Below, in pieces: positions 36,127 through 47,150 of a stretch of DNA of 64,000 bases (position 1 is the stretch's first letter; each line of letters starts with the position of its first letter). Position numbers and translations under genes: made by a program. Location of the stretch: assembly GCF_007341385.1 (NCBI RefSeq), contig NZ_VJYD01000004.1:337518-401517 (forward strand). Direction: 5' to 3'. The notes below the pieces were generated by a model. It did no database searches and was not told the origin of the DNA. It was given only the letters and a program-made list of their open reading frames with translations. Source of the stretch: Flavobacterium daemonense. GTDB lineage: Bacteria; Bacteroidota; Bacteroidia; Flavobacteriales; Flavobacteriaceae.

Positions 36127-37062
36127 TTATACTAAAATCGACTTTAGAGCATCATTCATGTTACGAACTGCATCTGCACTTTTCGAAAATAATGCCTTCT
36201 CCTGGTCGTTTAAATCAATATCTACAATTTCTTCAACCCCGTTTTTACCGATTATACACGGCACTCCAATACAGATATCGCTCTGTCCATATTCGCCTTC
36301 AACAAAAACTGAACAAGCAATCATTTTTTTCTGATCGTTCAAAATACTATCCACTAAATACGCTACAGAAGCTCCTGGAGCATACCAAGCCGATGTCCCC
36401 AAAAGACCCGTCAAAGTTGCACCACCAACCATTGTATCGGCAGCTACTTTTTGAAGCACTTCTTCTGAAAGAAATTGCGTAACCGGAATACCATTATAAG
36501 ATGCTAAACGCGTTAACGGAATCATAGTCGTATCGCCATGACCTCCAATTACCATTGCTGAAATATCATTTGCAGGTTTATCCAGCGCCAATGAAAGATA
36601 CGTTCTAAAACGTGAGCTGTCTAATGCGCCGCCCATACCTATTATTCTGTTTTTTGGAAGACCTGTTGCTTTTAAGGCCAAATATGTCATTGTATCCATC
36701 GGATTCGAAACAACAACAATTATTGTATTGGGAGAATATTTAAGTACATTTTCGGCAACTGTTTTTACAATTCCCGCATTGATACCAATTAATTCTTCTC
36801 TTGTCATTCCTGGTTTTCTTGGAATTCCAGATGTAATTACTACTACATCACTTCCAGCAGTTTTAGAATAATCGTTGGTCACACCAGACACTTTGGTATT
36901 AAAACCTGTGTTTGTGGCACATTGCATAATATCCAACGCTTTACCTTCGGCAAAACCTTCTTTAATATCCAACAATACTACCTCGCTGGCAATTCCTCTA
37001 TAAGAAATAACATCTGCACAAGTAGCTCCAACATTTCCTGCTCCTACAATGGTAACTTTCAT
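36127..37062 (-). CDS. mdh: malate dehydrogenase
   Basis: 311-aa NAD-dependent malate dehydrogenase of the LDH-like type, which interconverts malate and oxaloacetate in the TCA cycle. It has the nucleotide-binding GAGNVGATCA at 7-16, Asp32 for NAD preference, GIPRKPGMTREEL with substrate-binding Arg82 and Arg88, Asp148 and Arg151 in DSSRFRT, and the catalytic His175 in GGHGDTTMIP. Arg82 rather than Gln separates it from lactate dehydrogenase. It lies downstream of gyrB but is separated by an inverted repeat and probably has its own transcript. Confidence 0.97.
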   Translation of the reverse strand: MKVTIVGAGNVGATCADVISYRGIASEVVLLDIKEGFAEGKALDIMQCATNTGFNTKVSGVTNDYSKTAGSDVVVITSGIPRKPGMTREELIGINAGIVKTVAENVLKYSPNTIIVVVSNPMDTMTYLALKATGLPKNRIIGMGGALDSSRFRTYLSLALDKPANDISAMVIGGHGDTTMIPLTRLASYNGIPVTQFLSEEVLQKVAADTMVGGATLTGLLGTSAWYAPGASVAYLVDSILNDQKKMIACSVFVEGEYGQSDICIGVPCIIGKNGVEEIVDIDLNDQEKALFSKSADAVRNMNDALKSILV

Positions 37063-37107
37063 ATTTTATACTTTATCGGTTATTAATTTGTCTATTCCTT
37101 AAACAGA

Positions 37108-37152
37108 CAATTCGTTTAATTGTCTAGTAAATTTAAACAATTAAACGAATTG
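37108..37152. repeat. perfect 16-bp inverted repeat between gyrB and mdh
   Basis: CAATTCGTTTAATTGT (37108-37123) and ACAATTAAACGAATTG (37137-37152), 13-nt loop. It shares the TTAAACGA core with the CGATTAAAC family. It could act as terminator for gyrB, but there is no U-tract. Confidence 0.85.
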
Positions 37153-37171
37153 GAATTATTAAATTTTCATT

Positions 37172-39136
<1,965 letters not shown>

Positions 39137-39151
39137 TTATTGTCTAACACG

Positions 39152-39159
39152 CAAATATA
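39152..39159 (-). promoter_or_regulatory. -7 element of gyrB
   Basis: CAAATATA on the plus strand reads TATATTTG for gyrB, 40 bp before its start. No clear TTTG lies 19-20 bp upstream, where there is instead a near-palindrome GGATTATATATCC (39169-39181), so regulation by supercoiling or an operator is possible. Confidence 0.5.
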
Positions 39160-39403
39160 TAAAAACGCGGATTATATATCCGTTAAAATAGCATTTAAAG
39201 CGCTTAAGTTATTAACATATTATCAAAAAAAGGCAATAAAAAAAAGAACATTCAATTTAAATTCTTATTATTTCTTCGTGAAGCATCGCGACCAAAACTC
39301 AAAAAAACAAAATGCCATAAAAAACGATATCCGAAATAACATTTAAGTCATTCCGGATATGATGTTTTTACAACTGAATTCTCAATTGGAATTTAAATTT
39401 TTA
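39160..39403. other. intergenic region gyrB / M16 peptidase
   Basis: AT-rich gap. A hairpin with ATATCCG (39327-39333) and CGGATAT (39354-39360), followed in the minus direction by A/T-rich sequence, is a plausible terminator of the M16 peptidase gene. A 68-codon frame at 39140-39346 starts at TTG and has no coding character. Confidence 0.5.
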
Positions 39404-42148
39404 TTATTTTTTATTGAAATCTCCTGCGTAAACTGAACTCATTTTATCAAGAGAAAGATATTTTTTCAAAACAGTGTTTACTTCTTCCACTTTTAGCGCT
39501 TTTACTTTAGCTTCAAGATCATCATAATCTTCTAACGGAATTCCGTATTGAAGATACGTATTTGTCAAATCCATCAAAGTATAATCCGTTCCTAATCTTG
39601 TTTTTCTTTCGTTTTGCCAGCTCACTAAATTTGATTTTAATTCTTCAGCTGTAAATCCATCTTTTAACGCTTTAGCAATTTCCTCTTTTGCGGCGGTTTC
39701 AACTGCATTTTTTTTCGTCGGATTCAAAAATGCAAAATACGACCAGGCTGCAACATCGTTTGTAATTGGCACGTCAATAAAAGAACCCGCACCATAACTG
39801 ATTCCTTCTTTTTCTCTTAATCGCATCGGAATTCTAGCACTCAAAAATCCGCCGCTTCCTAGCATTTCATTCGCCATTATAAAAGCCGGATAATCTGGAC
39901 TTTTTCTGTCCATTTTAAAACTGATTCTTCCTATAGCAACAGCATTTTCTTTGTCTGGTGTAACTATATCTCTATCTTCTTTTTGTGTATCAAAATAAGT
40001 TGGCTTAATTAGCTCATATTTCGATTTAGAATTCCATTTTCCAAATGTTTTCTCTAAAATATCACCTGTAGTTTTAGGATCCAAATCTCCTACAACGCTT
40101 CCAATACCATTATTTCCACCCAATATATTGCTATAAAAATCAACAATTTGTGATTGTTTTATTTTTTTGAAGGCATCAATTTGCTCTTGAATAGTTGGTG
40201 TATAAAAAACGCTTTCTTTAGGATATTTTGTAGTCTGTCTATTAATTTCTGTAAACGCAACAGACTGCGGATCGTTAAGACTAGATTCTAAAGAGGTGTT
40301 GTAATCGCTGATTGTTTTTGTCAATTCATTTTCTGGGAAAGTAGAATTAGCCAACAAATCTCCCACAATTTCCATCACTTCTTTAAAGTTTTCCTTATAA
40401 GTGCTGATGCTGACAGATAAAGTTTGTCTTGAAAAATTAAAATTAACAGATGATTTCAGTTTATCTAAACGATCTTGAATTTGCTCTTTAGTTTGCGTTT
40501 TTGTTCCGGTTTTTAGCAATTGAGCAAGAATTCCGGCTACATCAGTTTTGCCTTCCAACTCTTTTTCGTTGCTTACTGGAAATTTAAAACTCGCATTGAC
40601 TTTGCCACCTTTGATTTCTTTTTTGATCAATCCGTATTTTATTCCGTTTGATAATTTCCCTTCAACTAAATTCTGTTTTAGATTTTTAATCGACGCTTCA
40701 AATGGCGCAGCTTCTTTTTCTAAAGCTTTTCCTTTGTAATCTTTGGTGAAAGCAACTAACTGCTCATCTGTATATTCATTTGGTTTTACACGTACTTCAT
40801 CTTTTGACGGAATAAATACACCAACTGTTCTATTATTTGCTTTAAAATATTTCTCTGCAACTCTCTGAATATCTTCTTTTGTTAATTTTTCGATTGCATC
40901 TCTGTATAAAAATCCAAGTCGGTAATCACCCGCTCCAATAATCTCGGTCATGTTTATAGCATACGAAATCGTATTGTTTTTTACAGCATCAAGTTGTTTC
41001 ATGATTTTTGCCTGTGCTCTGCTTACATCCTGATCTGTGTATTGTGTTGTCGCGATTTTATCAAGTTCCGTTCTAACAATTTCTTTGGTTTCCATTACAT
41101 CTTTGTTATTAGGAATTGCAATTCCAAAATAAATATAACCAGCATCTCTTACAGTAGGCTGCCAAAAATAAAAGCTAGATGCTTTTTGTGTTTCAATTAA
41201 ACTTTTATACAAATAGCCAGATGGATCTGCTGTCAAGATTTCGCCCAAAGCATCAATTGCGGCATAATCTTTATCAGCATAAGATGCCGTATGATACACC
41301 GCACCAACATTTTTGCTGTCTCCAGCTCTTTTTAATTCTACGTATTTTTCTCCGTCTTGAGCAGGTTCAATTGTATAGGTTTTATCAAGAACTCGTTTTG
41401 GCCTCGGAATCGCGCCAAAATACTGTCCAACATACTGCAATGCTTTTTTCTCATCAAATTTACCTGCCACAATCACAGTTGCATTATCTGGCTGGTAATA
41501 TTTCTCATAAAAAAGTCGAAGCCTGTTTGCTTTTACTCGTTCAATATCTTCTTTACTTCCAATTGTGCTGTTTCCGTAATTATGCCACAAATAAGCAGTT
41601 GAAAGAATACGTTCTTGCAAAACTCCATCAGGATTATTTTCTCCAATTTCAAACTCATTTCGCACTACCGAAAATTCTTTATCAAGATCAGCCTGTAAAA
41701 TGGTGGAGTTCACCATTCTGTCGGCTTCCATTTCAATACTCCATTTTAGATTTTCATCATTTGACGGAAAAATTTCATAATAATTAGTTCGGTCAAGCCA
41801 AGTCGTCCCGTTCGCATTTCCTCCTTTATCTGAAAGCATTTTTTTAATATCTCCAAGATTTTTTGTGCTTTTAAAAAGCATATGTTCCAGCAAATGCGCC
41901 ATCCCTTTTTCACCATAACCTTCGTTTCGAGAACCTACACTATAAACAATATTGACAATCATATTGCTTTGTGATGCATCTGGAATTAAAAGCAATTTTA
42001 ATCCATTGTTTAAAGAATACTCTTTGACACCTTCGACATTGGTAATAAATTTAGGTGTCTCTTTAGGCGCCGCCGATTTTTGTGCACAAACTGAACTCAC
42101 GGAAATCAATGAACAGCATAGAATTCCGCTTAGTAATAGGTTTCTCAT
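39404..42148 (-). CDS. M16 family zinc metallopeptidase, tandem-domain
   Basis: 914-aa exported insulinase/pitrilysin-like peptidase. Signal peptide ends SSVCAQ. The inverted zinc motif HLLEH is at residues 85-89, with a downstream Glu in the EMEADRM/RNEFEIGEN region. The first M16 pair occupies about 40-480 and a second, inactive pair about 490-914 (GKLSNGIKYGLIKKEIKGG; no HXXEH), as in periplasmic members that degrade imported or misfolded peptides. It is a single gene with a TATATTTG -7 element at 42189-42196. Confidence 0.93.
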   Translation of the reverse strand: MRNLLLSGILCCSLISVSSVCAQKSAAPKETPKFITNVEGVKEYSLNNGLKLLLIPDASQSNMIVNIVYSVGSRNEGYGEKGMAHLLEHMLFKSTKNLGDIKKMLSDKGGNANGTTWLDRTNYYEIFPSNDENLKWSIEMEADRMVNSTILQADLDKEFSVVRNEFEIGENNPDGVLQERILSTAYLWHNYGNSTIGSKEDIERVKANRLRLFYEKYYQPDNATVIVAGKFDEKKALQYVGQYFGAIPRPKRVLDKTYTIEPAQDGEKYVELKRAGDSKNVGAVYHTASYADKDYAAIDALGEILTADPSGYLYKSLIETQKASSFYFWQPTVRDAGYIYFGIAIPNNKDVMETKEIVRTELDKIATTQYTDQDVSRAQAKIMKQLDAVKNNTISYAINMTEIIGAGDYRLGFLYRDAIEKLTKEDIQRVAEKYFKANNRTVGVFIPSKDEVRVKPNEYTDEQLVAFTKDYKGKALEKEAAPFEASIKNLKQNLVEGKLSNGIKYGLIKKEIKGGKVNASFKFPVSNEKELEGKTDVAGILAQLLKTGTKTQTKEQIQDRLDKLKSSVNFNFSRQTLSVSISTYKENFKEVMEIVGDLLANSTFPENELTKTISDYNTSLESSLNDPQSVAFTEINRQTTKYPKESVFYTPTIQEQIDAFKKIKQSQIVDFYSNILGGNNGIGSVVGDLDPKTTGDILEKTFGKWNSKSKYELIKPTYFDTQKEDRDIVTPDKENAVAIGRISFKMDRKSPDYPAFIMANEMLGSGGFLSARIPMRLREKEGISYGAGSFIDVPITNDVAAWSYFAFLNPTKKNAVETAAKEEIAKALKDGFTAEELKSNLVSWQNERKTRLGTDYTLMDLTNTYLQYGIPLEDYDDLEAKVKALKVEEVNTVLKKYLSLDKMSSVYAGDFNKK

Positions 42149-42188
42149 AGATTATTTAGTGGTTTAATGTTAATTTATTCTTGGTAAC

Positions 42189-42196
42189 CAAATATA
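42189..42196 (-). promoter_or_regulatory. -7 element of the M16 peptidase gene
   Basis: Plus-strand CAAATATA reads TATATTTG, 41 bp before the start. It overlaps the near-palindrome TTGGTAACCAA (42181-42191). The -33 is not convincing. Confidence 0.45.
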
Positions 42197-42296
42197 ATAT
42201 TTTTCCAAGACAGAAAACCCTTATTAACTTACTTTTAATATTTTACGGAATGCCGTAAAGGAATGTAATTAACCCTTTTAAACTAAAAACAAAAAA

Positions 42297-42330
42297 AACC
42301 GAAACAGCTTTTAAAATGCCGTTTCGGGTT
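42297..42330 (-). terminator. terminator of the asnB-like gene
   Basis: AACCGAAACAGC and GCCGTTTCGGGTT pair with one mismatch and one bulged base across an AT loop. In the minus direction A-rich sequence turns to U residues. It lies 28 bp past the stop. Confidence 0.7.
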
Positions 42331-42357
42331 TTATAATTTATAATTTTAAAGACGCTC

Positions 42358-43977
42358 TTAAACTGTAATTCCAGATTTTGGAAGTTCAACACCTGGCACT
42401 TTTACATGTGCCGCATTTGCTCTTCCGCTTGGGTCAAGATTATCCTGCCATTTCGGAATCCATTTGCGAACCGTATGCGCCGCGCTTACCTGCGGATAAT
42501 ATTTATGGAAAATACTTCTGTATAAATATGCTTCTTTTGTTGTTGGTGAATTGTATGGGAATTCTGCACTTGCGCCCGCCAATTGCTCGTCTGTTACTTG
42601 TGTTGCACAATATTCAATCAACTCATCAACCCATTTATAGCCAACTCCATCAGAGAACTGTTCTTTTTGACGCCATAAAACTTCTGCTGGCAAATACGGA
42701 TCTTCTGGCGTATCAAATGCTTTTCTTAAAATATATTTTTCAATTCCGTCGTATGTTTTCGGCTGTTTTTCTTCTGGCTTGATTCGGATCGCAACATCTA
42801 AAAATGAAGTATCTAAAAATGGAACTCTGGCTTCTAAACCATGCGCCATTGTAGTTTTGTCCACACGAAGCAAATCGGCCGTAAACAATTTTTGAACCCT
42901 CTCTATAGTTTCATCCTGAAATGCTTCTCTTGAAGGCGCATTTCTAAAATATAAATGTCCACCAAAAATCTCATCGGCACCTTCTCCTGAAAGGACCACT
43001 TTTATTCCGGCATCAGCAATTGCTTTTGACAACAAGTACATTGGAACTCCAGATCTCACAGAAATAATATCATATGTTTCAATATGATAAATTACTTGCT
43101 CTAAAACCTTAACACCTTCTTCTACAGAAAAGTGAATTTCATGATGTTCCGTTCCTAAAAACGCTGCTGCTTTTCGAGCCGCTATATTATCTGGCGCATC
43201 GGCATTTAAACCGATAGAAAATGTATGCAGTTTTTGTCCGTTTTCTTTTAAAAGTCTTGAAGTAATAGACGAAATCAACGAGGTATCTAAACCACCAGAC
43301 AATACAGATCCTAAAGGCACATTGCTCAATAAACGCTTGCGAGTTGCCTCAATTAAGCTTTCGCGAATTAAATCTAAATCAAGATTTTCGATCGCTTTTT
43401 TATGATCTTCGCATTCTGGCTGATAGTATTTTACAAAGCCGGTTTTTGCAGTGTAATAATGTCCCGGAGGAAAAGTTGAAAACGATTTGCATTGATCTGC
43501 AATTGATTTCATTTCAGAAGAAAAATAAATTCTTCCTCTTTCATCAAGTCCGTAATAAAGTGGCTTTACACCAATTGGATCTCTTCCTGCGATATAATCG
43601 TCTCCGTCGATTATAACGAAAGCAAAATCTCCATCTAGTTTATTGCAGAAATTATATCCAAATTCTTCATATAAATGAACAATTACCTCTGAATCTGAAT
43701 TGGTTCTGAATGTATGATCCTTTAAAATGGTATTCTTTAATTCCTCATAATTGTAGATTTCACCATCATGAATCATCCACGCTCTATTTGTTCCTTGAAT
43801 AGGCTGTTTGCCAGTCTTTAAGTCAACAATTGATAAGCTTTCGTGGCAAAGCACACTTCCATTATCCATAATGTGCAGGTCACTCTCATCAGGACCGCGA
43901 TGAGACATTCTTGCTGAAAGCTCTTGTACAAGTTTAGGGTCTTTTCCTTTGCCTATTACGGCTAATAATCCAGACAT
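42358..43977 (-). CDS. asparagine synthase B-like paralogue with degenerate glutaminase site
   Basis: 539-aa AsnB homologue with an N-terminal Ntn-glutaminase domain and a C-terminal AMP-forming synthetase domain. The synthetase core is intact (LSGGLDTSLISS P-loop, VVLSGEGADEIFGG, LEARVPFLD). The glutaminase nucleophile is not. The protein starts MSGLLAVIG, codon TCT, so Ser replaces the Cys exposed after Met removal. The E. coli Arg49 position is Ser47 (HESLSIVD), and Asn74 is Asp71 (IHDGEIYN). Asp95 is retained. The neighbouring paralogue keeps all four residues. I infer loss of glutamine hydrolysis, leaving ammonia-dependent synthesis, subunit pairing or another substrate. Confidence 0.9.
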   Translation of the reverse strand: MSGLLAVIGKGKDPKLVQELSARMSHRGPDESDLHIMDNGSVLCHESLSIVDLKTGKQPIQGTNRAWMIHDGEIYNYEELKNTILKDHTFRTNSDSEVIVHLYEEFGYNFCNKLDGDFAFVIIDGDDYIAGRDPIGVKPLYYGLDERGRIYFSSEMKSIADQCKSFSTFPPGHYYTAKTGFVKYYQPECEDHKKAIENLDLDLIRESLIEATRKRLLSNVPLGSVLSGGLDTSLISSITSRLLKENGQKLHTFSIGLNADAPDNIAARKAAAFLGTEHHEIHFSVEEGVKVLEQVIYHIETYDIISVRSGVPMYLLSKAIADAGIKVVLSGEGADEIFGGHLYFRNAPSREAFQDETIERVQKLFTADLLRVDKTTMAHGLEARVPFLDTSFLDVAIRIKPEEKQPKTYDGIEKYILRKAFDTPEDPYLPAEVLWRQKEQFSDGVGYKWVDELIEYCATQVTDEQLAGASAEFPYNSPTTKEAYLYRSIFHKYYPQVSAAHTVRKWIPKWQDNLDPSGRANAAHVKVPGVELPKSGITV

Positions 43978-44293
43978 ATTCTACTTTTTTTACTTATTAT
44001 TTTCTTCAAACACACTATATGAAGCCAATTAGCTGCAAAAACGATTATAATTTATAATCTGCAGCAAAACTAAATATTATTTTCTGCTTTTCCTTGATAA
44101 TCTTAATTATAATATAAGGGATTTAACTTTATTTCGTTAAATGTCAAATATAAAAAAGAAAGTCAAATTATCGTCTAAAACACATTACAACTATCTAAAA
44201 ACAAACAATTTAACAACTTTAGACAAGAAAAACGTCCTCAATTAAGAGAACGTTTTTCTGCAATATATATACTAATTCTAAAATTATACTTGT
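43978..44293. other. intergenic region between the two asnB genes
   Basis: Holds a terminator for the upstream-strand paralogue (44226-44259) and AT-rich sequence with CAAAACTA at 44065-44072, a TAGTTTTG -7-like element for the asnB-like gene without a matching -33. The two genes are therefore probably transcribed separately. Confidence 0.5.
44226..44259 (-). terminator. terminator of asnB
   Basis: AGAAAAACGTCCTC (44226-44239) and GAGAACGTTTTTCT (44246-44259) pair over 14 bp with one mismatch; 6-nt loop. It lies about 35 bp past the asnB stop. Confidence 0.85.
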
Positions 44294-45970
44294 TTATGCT
44301 TTAACATAAGCGTCGTCGTGAACGTTTGCCACAGCTCTTCCAGAAGGATCGTTCATGTTTTTGAAAGCTTCGTCCCACTCCAAAGCAATTTTTGTACTGC
44401 ACGCCACACTTGCTTCTTGCGGAACACATAATGCTGCAGCATCACTTGGGAAATGTTCTGTAAAAATTGAACGGTAGTAGTATTCTTCTTTTGAAGTTGG
44501 TGTCTGCAATGGGAATTTGTATTTCGCATTTGCCAATTGCTCGTCCGAAACTTCTCTTGCTACAACTTCTTTCAAAGTATCAATCCAGCTGTATCCTACT
44601 CCATCAGAAAATTGTTCTTTTTGTCTCCATGCAACACTTTCAGGAAGCATGTCTTCAAAAGCTTTACGAACTACCCATTTTTCCATAGGGTGTTCTTTGT
44701 TGATCATTTTATCTTGTGGATTGATGCGCATTGCAACATCCATAAATTCTTTATCCAAGAACGGAACACGACCTTCAATTCCCCATGCTGCTAAACTTTT
44801 GTTTGCACGTAAACAATCGTACATATGAAGTTTTCCTAATTTACGAACGTTTTCTTCGTGGAATTCTCTTGCGTTTGGCGCTTTGTGGAAATATAAATAC
44901 CCTCCAAACAACTCATCTGCACCTTCACCTGAAAGCACCATTTTGATTCCCATTGATTTGATCACTCTCGCCATCAACCACATTGGAGTCGAAGCTCTTA
45001 CTGTAGTTACATCATAAGTTTCAAGGTTGTAAATTACATCACGAACAGCATCTAAACCTTCTTGAATTGTGAATTTGATTTCGTGATGAATAGTCCCAAT
45101 ATGATCTGCTACTTTTCTTGCAGCCGCTAAATCTGGCGAACCCTCTAAACCAACTGAAAACGAGTGCAATTGCGGGTACCAAGCTTCTGTAGTATCATCA
45201 GACTCGATTCTGTTTTTTGCATATTTTTTGGCTACAGCCGAAGTAATAGACGAATCTAGACCTCCTGAAAGTAAAACTCCATAAGGAACGTCACTCATCA
45301 ATTGTCTGTGAACCGCTGCTTCAAGCGCTTTTTTGATTTCTGGAATACTTGTTTCATTGTCTTTTACTGCATCATATTCTGTCCAGTCTCTTTTGTACCA
45401 TTGTACAAATTCACCGTCTTTGCTAGACAAATAATGCCCTGGAGGAAATAATTCAATTTTTGTACAATATCCTTCTAAAGCTTTTAATTCTGAAGCTACA
45501 TAAAAAGTTCCGTGTTGATCCCAACCAATATACAATGGAATAATTCCCATATGGTCACGAGCTACGAAATACTCATCTTTATCCACATCATAAATTGCGA
45601 ATCCGAAGATTCCGTTCATTTCATCAACAAAATGAGGTCCTTTTTCTTTATAAAGTGCCAAAATAACTTCGCAGTCACTTTCTGTTTGAAAGTTATATTT
45701 CCCTTCAAATTGCTTGCGAAGATCTCTGTGATTGTAAATTTCACCATTTGCAGCCAAAACCAACTTTTTATCTTCTGTAAATAAAGGTTGTTTTCCTGAA
45801 GCTGGATCGACAATCGCCAAACGCTCGTGAGAAAGAATTGCTTTATCATTACTGTAAATCCCGCTCCAGTCTGGTCCGCGGTGACGAATGATTTTAGACA
45901 TTTCTAATACTTGAGGTCTTAAAGTTTCGGCTTTTTGTTTTAGATCAAAGGCACATACAATTCCGCACAT
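44294..45970 (-). CDS. asnB: asparagine synthase B (glutamine-hydrolysing)
   Basis: 558-aa glutamine-dependent asparagine synthetase: aspartate + glutamine + ATP gives asparagine. Met is followed by the nucleophile Cys2 (MCGIVCAFDL). Arg50 (HERLAIVD), Asn75-Gly76 (AANGEIYNH) and Asp99 complete the glutamine pocket. The synthetase domain has LLSGGLDSSITSA, MVLSGEGADELFGGYLYFHKAP and an IEGRVPFLDKEF segment. The length and the C-terminal DPSGRAVANVHDDAY match bacterial AsnB. It lies upstream of, and is homologous along its whole length to, the degenerate paralogue at 42358. Confidence 0.97.
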   Translation of the reverse strand: MCGIVCAFDLKQKAETLRPQVLEMSKIIRHRGPDWSGIYSNDKAILSHERLAIVDPASGKQPLFTEDKKLVLAANGEIYNHRDLRKQFEGKYNFQTESDCEVILALYKEKGPHFVDEMNGIFGFAIYDVDKDEYFVARDHMGIIPLYIGWDQHGTFYVASELKALEGYCTKIELFPPGHYLSSKDGEFVQWYKRDWTEYDAVKDNETSIPEIKKALEAAVHRQLMSDVPYGVLLSGGLDSSITSAVAKKYAKNRIESDDTTEAWYPQLHSFSVGLEGSPDLAAARKVADHIGTIHHEIKFTIQEGLDAVRDVIYNLETYDVTTVRASTPMWLMARVIKSMGIKMVLSGEGADELFGGYLYFHKAPNAREFHEENVRKLGKLHMYDCLRANKSLAAWGIEGRVPFLDKEFMDVAMRINPQDKMINKEHPMEKWVVRKAFEDMLPESVAWRQKEQFSDGVGYSWIDTLKEVVAREVSDEQLANAKYKFPLQTPTSKEEYYYRSIFTEHFPSDAAALCVPQEASVACSTKIALEWDEAFKNMNDPSGRAVANVHDDAYVKA

Positions 45971-46278
45971 AATTCTATATTTTTATTTTGTAATTTTTAA
46001 TTTGATAAGGCAAAGATGCGGTAATGGTTATAATTGAAAAACACAAATAGTTATTTAAGTTGTAATTTAAAACCAATAATTAAATTTTACATATAAAATG
46101 TAAAATTTTAACATCAAAAAATGACCTAAACTTAAAAATTTCAATTTTGAAGATAAAATGCGCGTAAAATTTAAGGTTTTACAGAAATGTTTGAATTAAA
46201 TTTTAAGATGTTAAAATATTGATGAAAGATTCGCAAAGAGGAAGTATAAAACTATTCAGAAACTATTTTTTACTCAAT
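45971..46278. other. upstream region of asnB
   Basis: AT-rich, without a gene. A near-palindrome AAATTTTACAT (46082-46092) / ATGTAAAATTT (46098-46108) with a 5-nt loop lies about 115 bp upstream of asnB and could be an operator. CATCTTTG on the minus strand at 46008-46015 is one base from the -7 consensus. Confidence 0.35.
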
Positions 46279-46379
46279 CTTGTCATTCGACCGAAGGGAG
46301 ACTCGAGCGACAGCAAACCGATGAAGTAAATCACAATAGAATTCTACAAAGATTGGCGATTTTCTTCGCGGAATAGCTT
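46279..46379. repeat. truncated TTGTCATT-family element
   Basis: Starts CTTGTCATTCGACCGAAGG and shares an interior AGATTGG...TTCGCGGAAT with the complete element at 15392-15494, but lacks the right terminal repeat. It runs directly into the nested hairpin element at 46390. Confidence 0.6.
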
Positions 46380-46389
46380 ATGTTATTTA

Positions 46390-46522
46390 GTCCCTACGGG
46401 ACAAATTAATGATTCACACTAATTTCCTTTCTACCAATATTTAATCTCTCCGAGATTTACTCCGATAGGAGTTTGATATTGGTAGAAAAATATATTCACA
46501 GCTAAAATTGTCCCGTAGGGAC
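46390..46522. repeat. MITE-like element with nested hairpins
   Basis: Outer arms GTCCCTACGGGACAA (46390-46404) and TTGTCCCGTAGGGAC (46508-46522) are perfect over 15 bp, and each arm is itself palindromic (GTCCCtACGGGAC). Second-level arms TTTCTACCAATAT (46428-46440) and ATATTGGTAGAAA (46476-46488) are perfect. Two small palindromes, AATCTCtccGAGATT (46443-46457) and ACTCCGATAGGAGT (46459-46472), lie inside. 133 bp, no ORF. Confidence 0.93.
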
Positions 46523-46540
46523 TTCACATTATAACGTTAA

Positions 46541-46990
46541 TTACTCAATACTCTGAATAGTATAATGCGTCTTATTAATCTCAAACTCAAACCCAACTTT
46601 ATTTCCCATTAAATGATTTCCAAGAGGAGATTGAGGAGAAAGCGCAATAACATTGATTCCGTCTATTGCAATTTTTGGAAGTGCAACACTAACATATAAA
46701 TAGATTCCGTTTGCTTTTACTAAACTTCCAGAAATAATGTTTTCAGTATTTCTGGAAGCGTCAATTTTATCTAAAATCGCTTTTTGAGCGATTGCTTCTT
46801 TTAGTTTATTGGTCAGTTTTTCCTGCTCGATATGCATCATCGACAAAGCCGTTTCATGTTTATCGCCAGCTGAACCTTTTGCATCGTTTTTAGAATCTTC
46901 GGTTAATCCCGAAATCATGTCTTTAAAAACATCAATTCGGTCTTGAACCATTTGTAAATAATGCGAATGTATTTTTTGTTTGAAAGTCAT
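46541..46990 (-). CDS. GreA/GreB-family-like protein
   Basis: 149-aa protein from ATG 46990 (MTFKQKIHSHYLQM); the frame extends to 47068 through CAAAGG repeat DNA and I reject that start. The N-terminal 90 residues are helical (DRIDVFKDMISGLTEDS, EQEKLTNKLKEAIAQK), compatible with a coiled coil. The C-terminus has the GreA-type ending SPLGNHLMGNKVGFEFEI. The acidic tip residues of a true transcript-cleavage factor are not evident. Homologues are often labelled 3-oxoacyl-ACP synthase in databases; nothing here supports that name. It may bind the RNA polymerase secondary channel. Confidence 0.7.
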   Translation of the reverse strand: MTFKQKIHSHYLQMVQDRIDVFKDMISGLTEDSKNDAKGSAGDKHETALSMMHIEQEKLTNKLKEAIAQKAILDKIDASRNTENIISGSLVKANGIYLYVSVALPKIAIDGINVIALSPQSPLGNHLMGNKVGFEFEINKTHYTIQSIE

Positions 46991-47150
46991 TTTTAAAGGT
47001 TCTGAGGTTCTGAGACGCAAAGGTGCAAAGGTTTTTTGTTGGTGCAAAAAAAATAGCCATGAATTCACGAATCTACTCCAAAAAATTCATGAACCCATGG
47101 CTAAAAGACGTCAAAAAAACTCAACGTCCTACTGTCTTCGTATTGAAAAC

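Noticed and set aside
39140..39346. 68-codon frame upstream of gyrB
   Set aside because: It has a TTG start and overlaps the promoter region of gyrB. The protein is low-complexity Lys/Asn.
41179..41787. 202-codon open frame antisense to the M16 peptidase
   Set aside because: It lies wholly inside a conserved gene with an intact HLLEH site. Its composition is that of a shadow frame.
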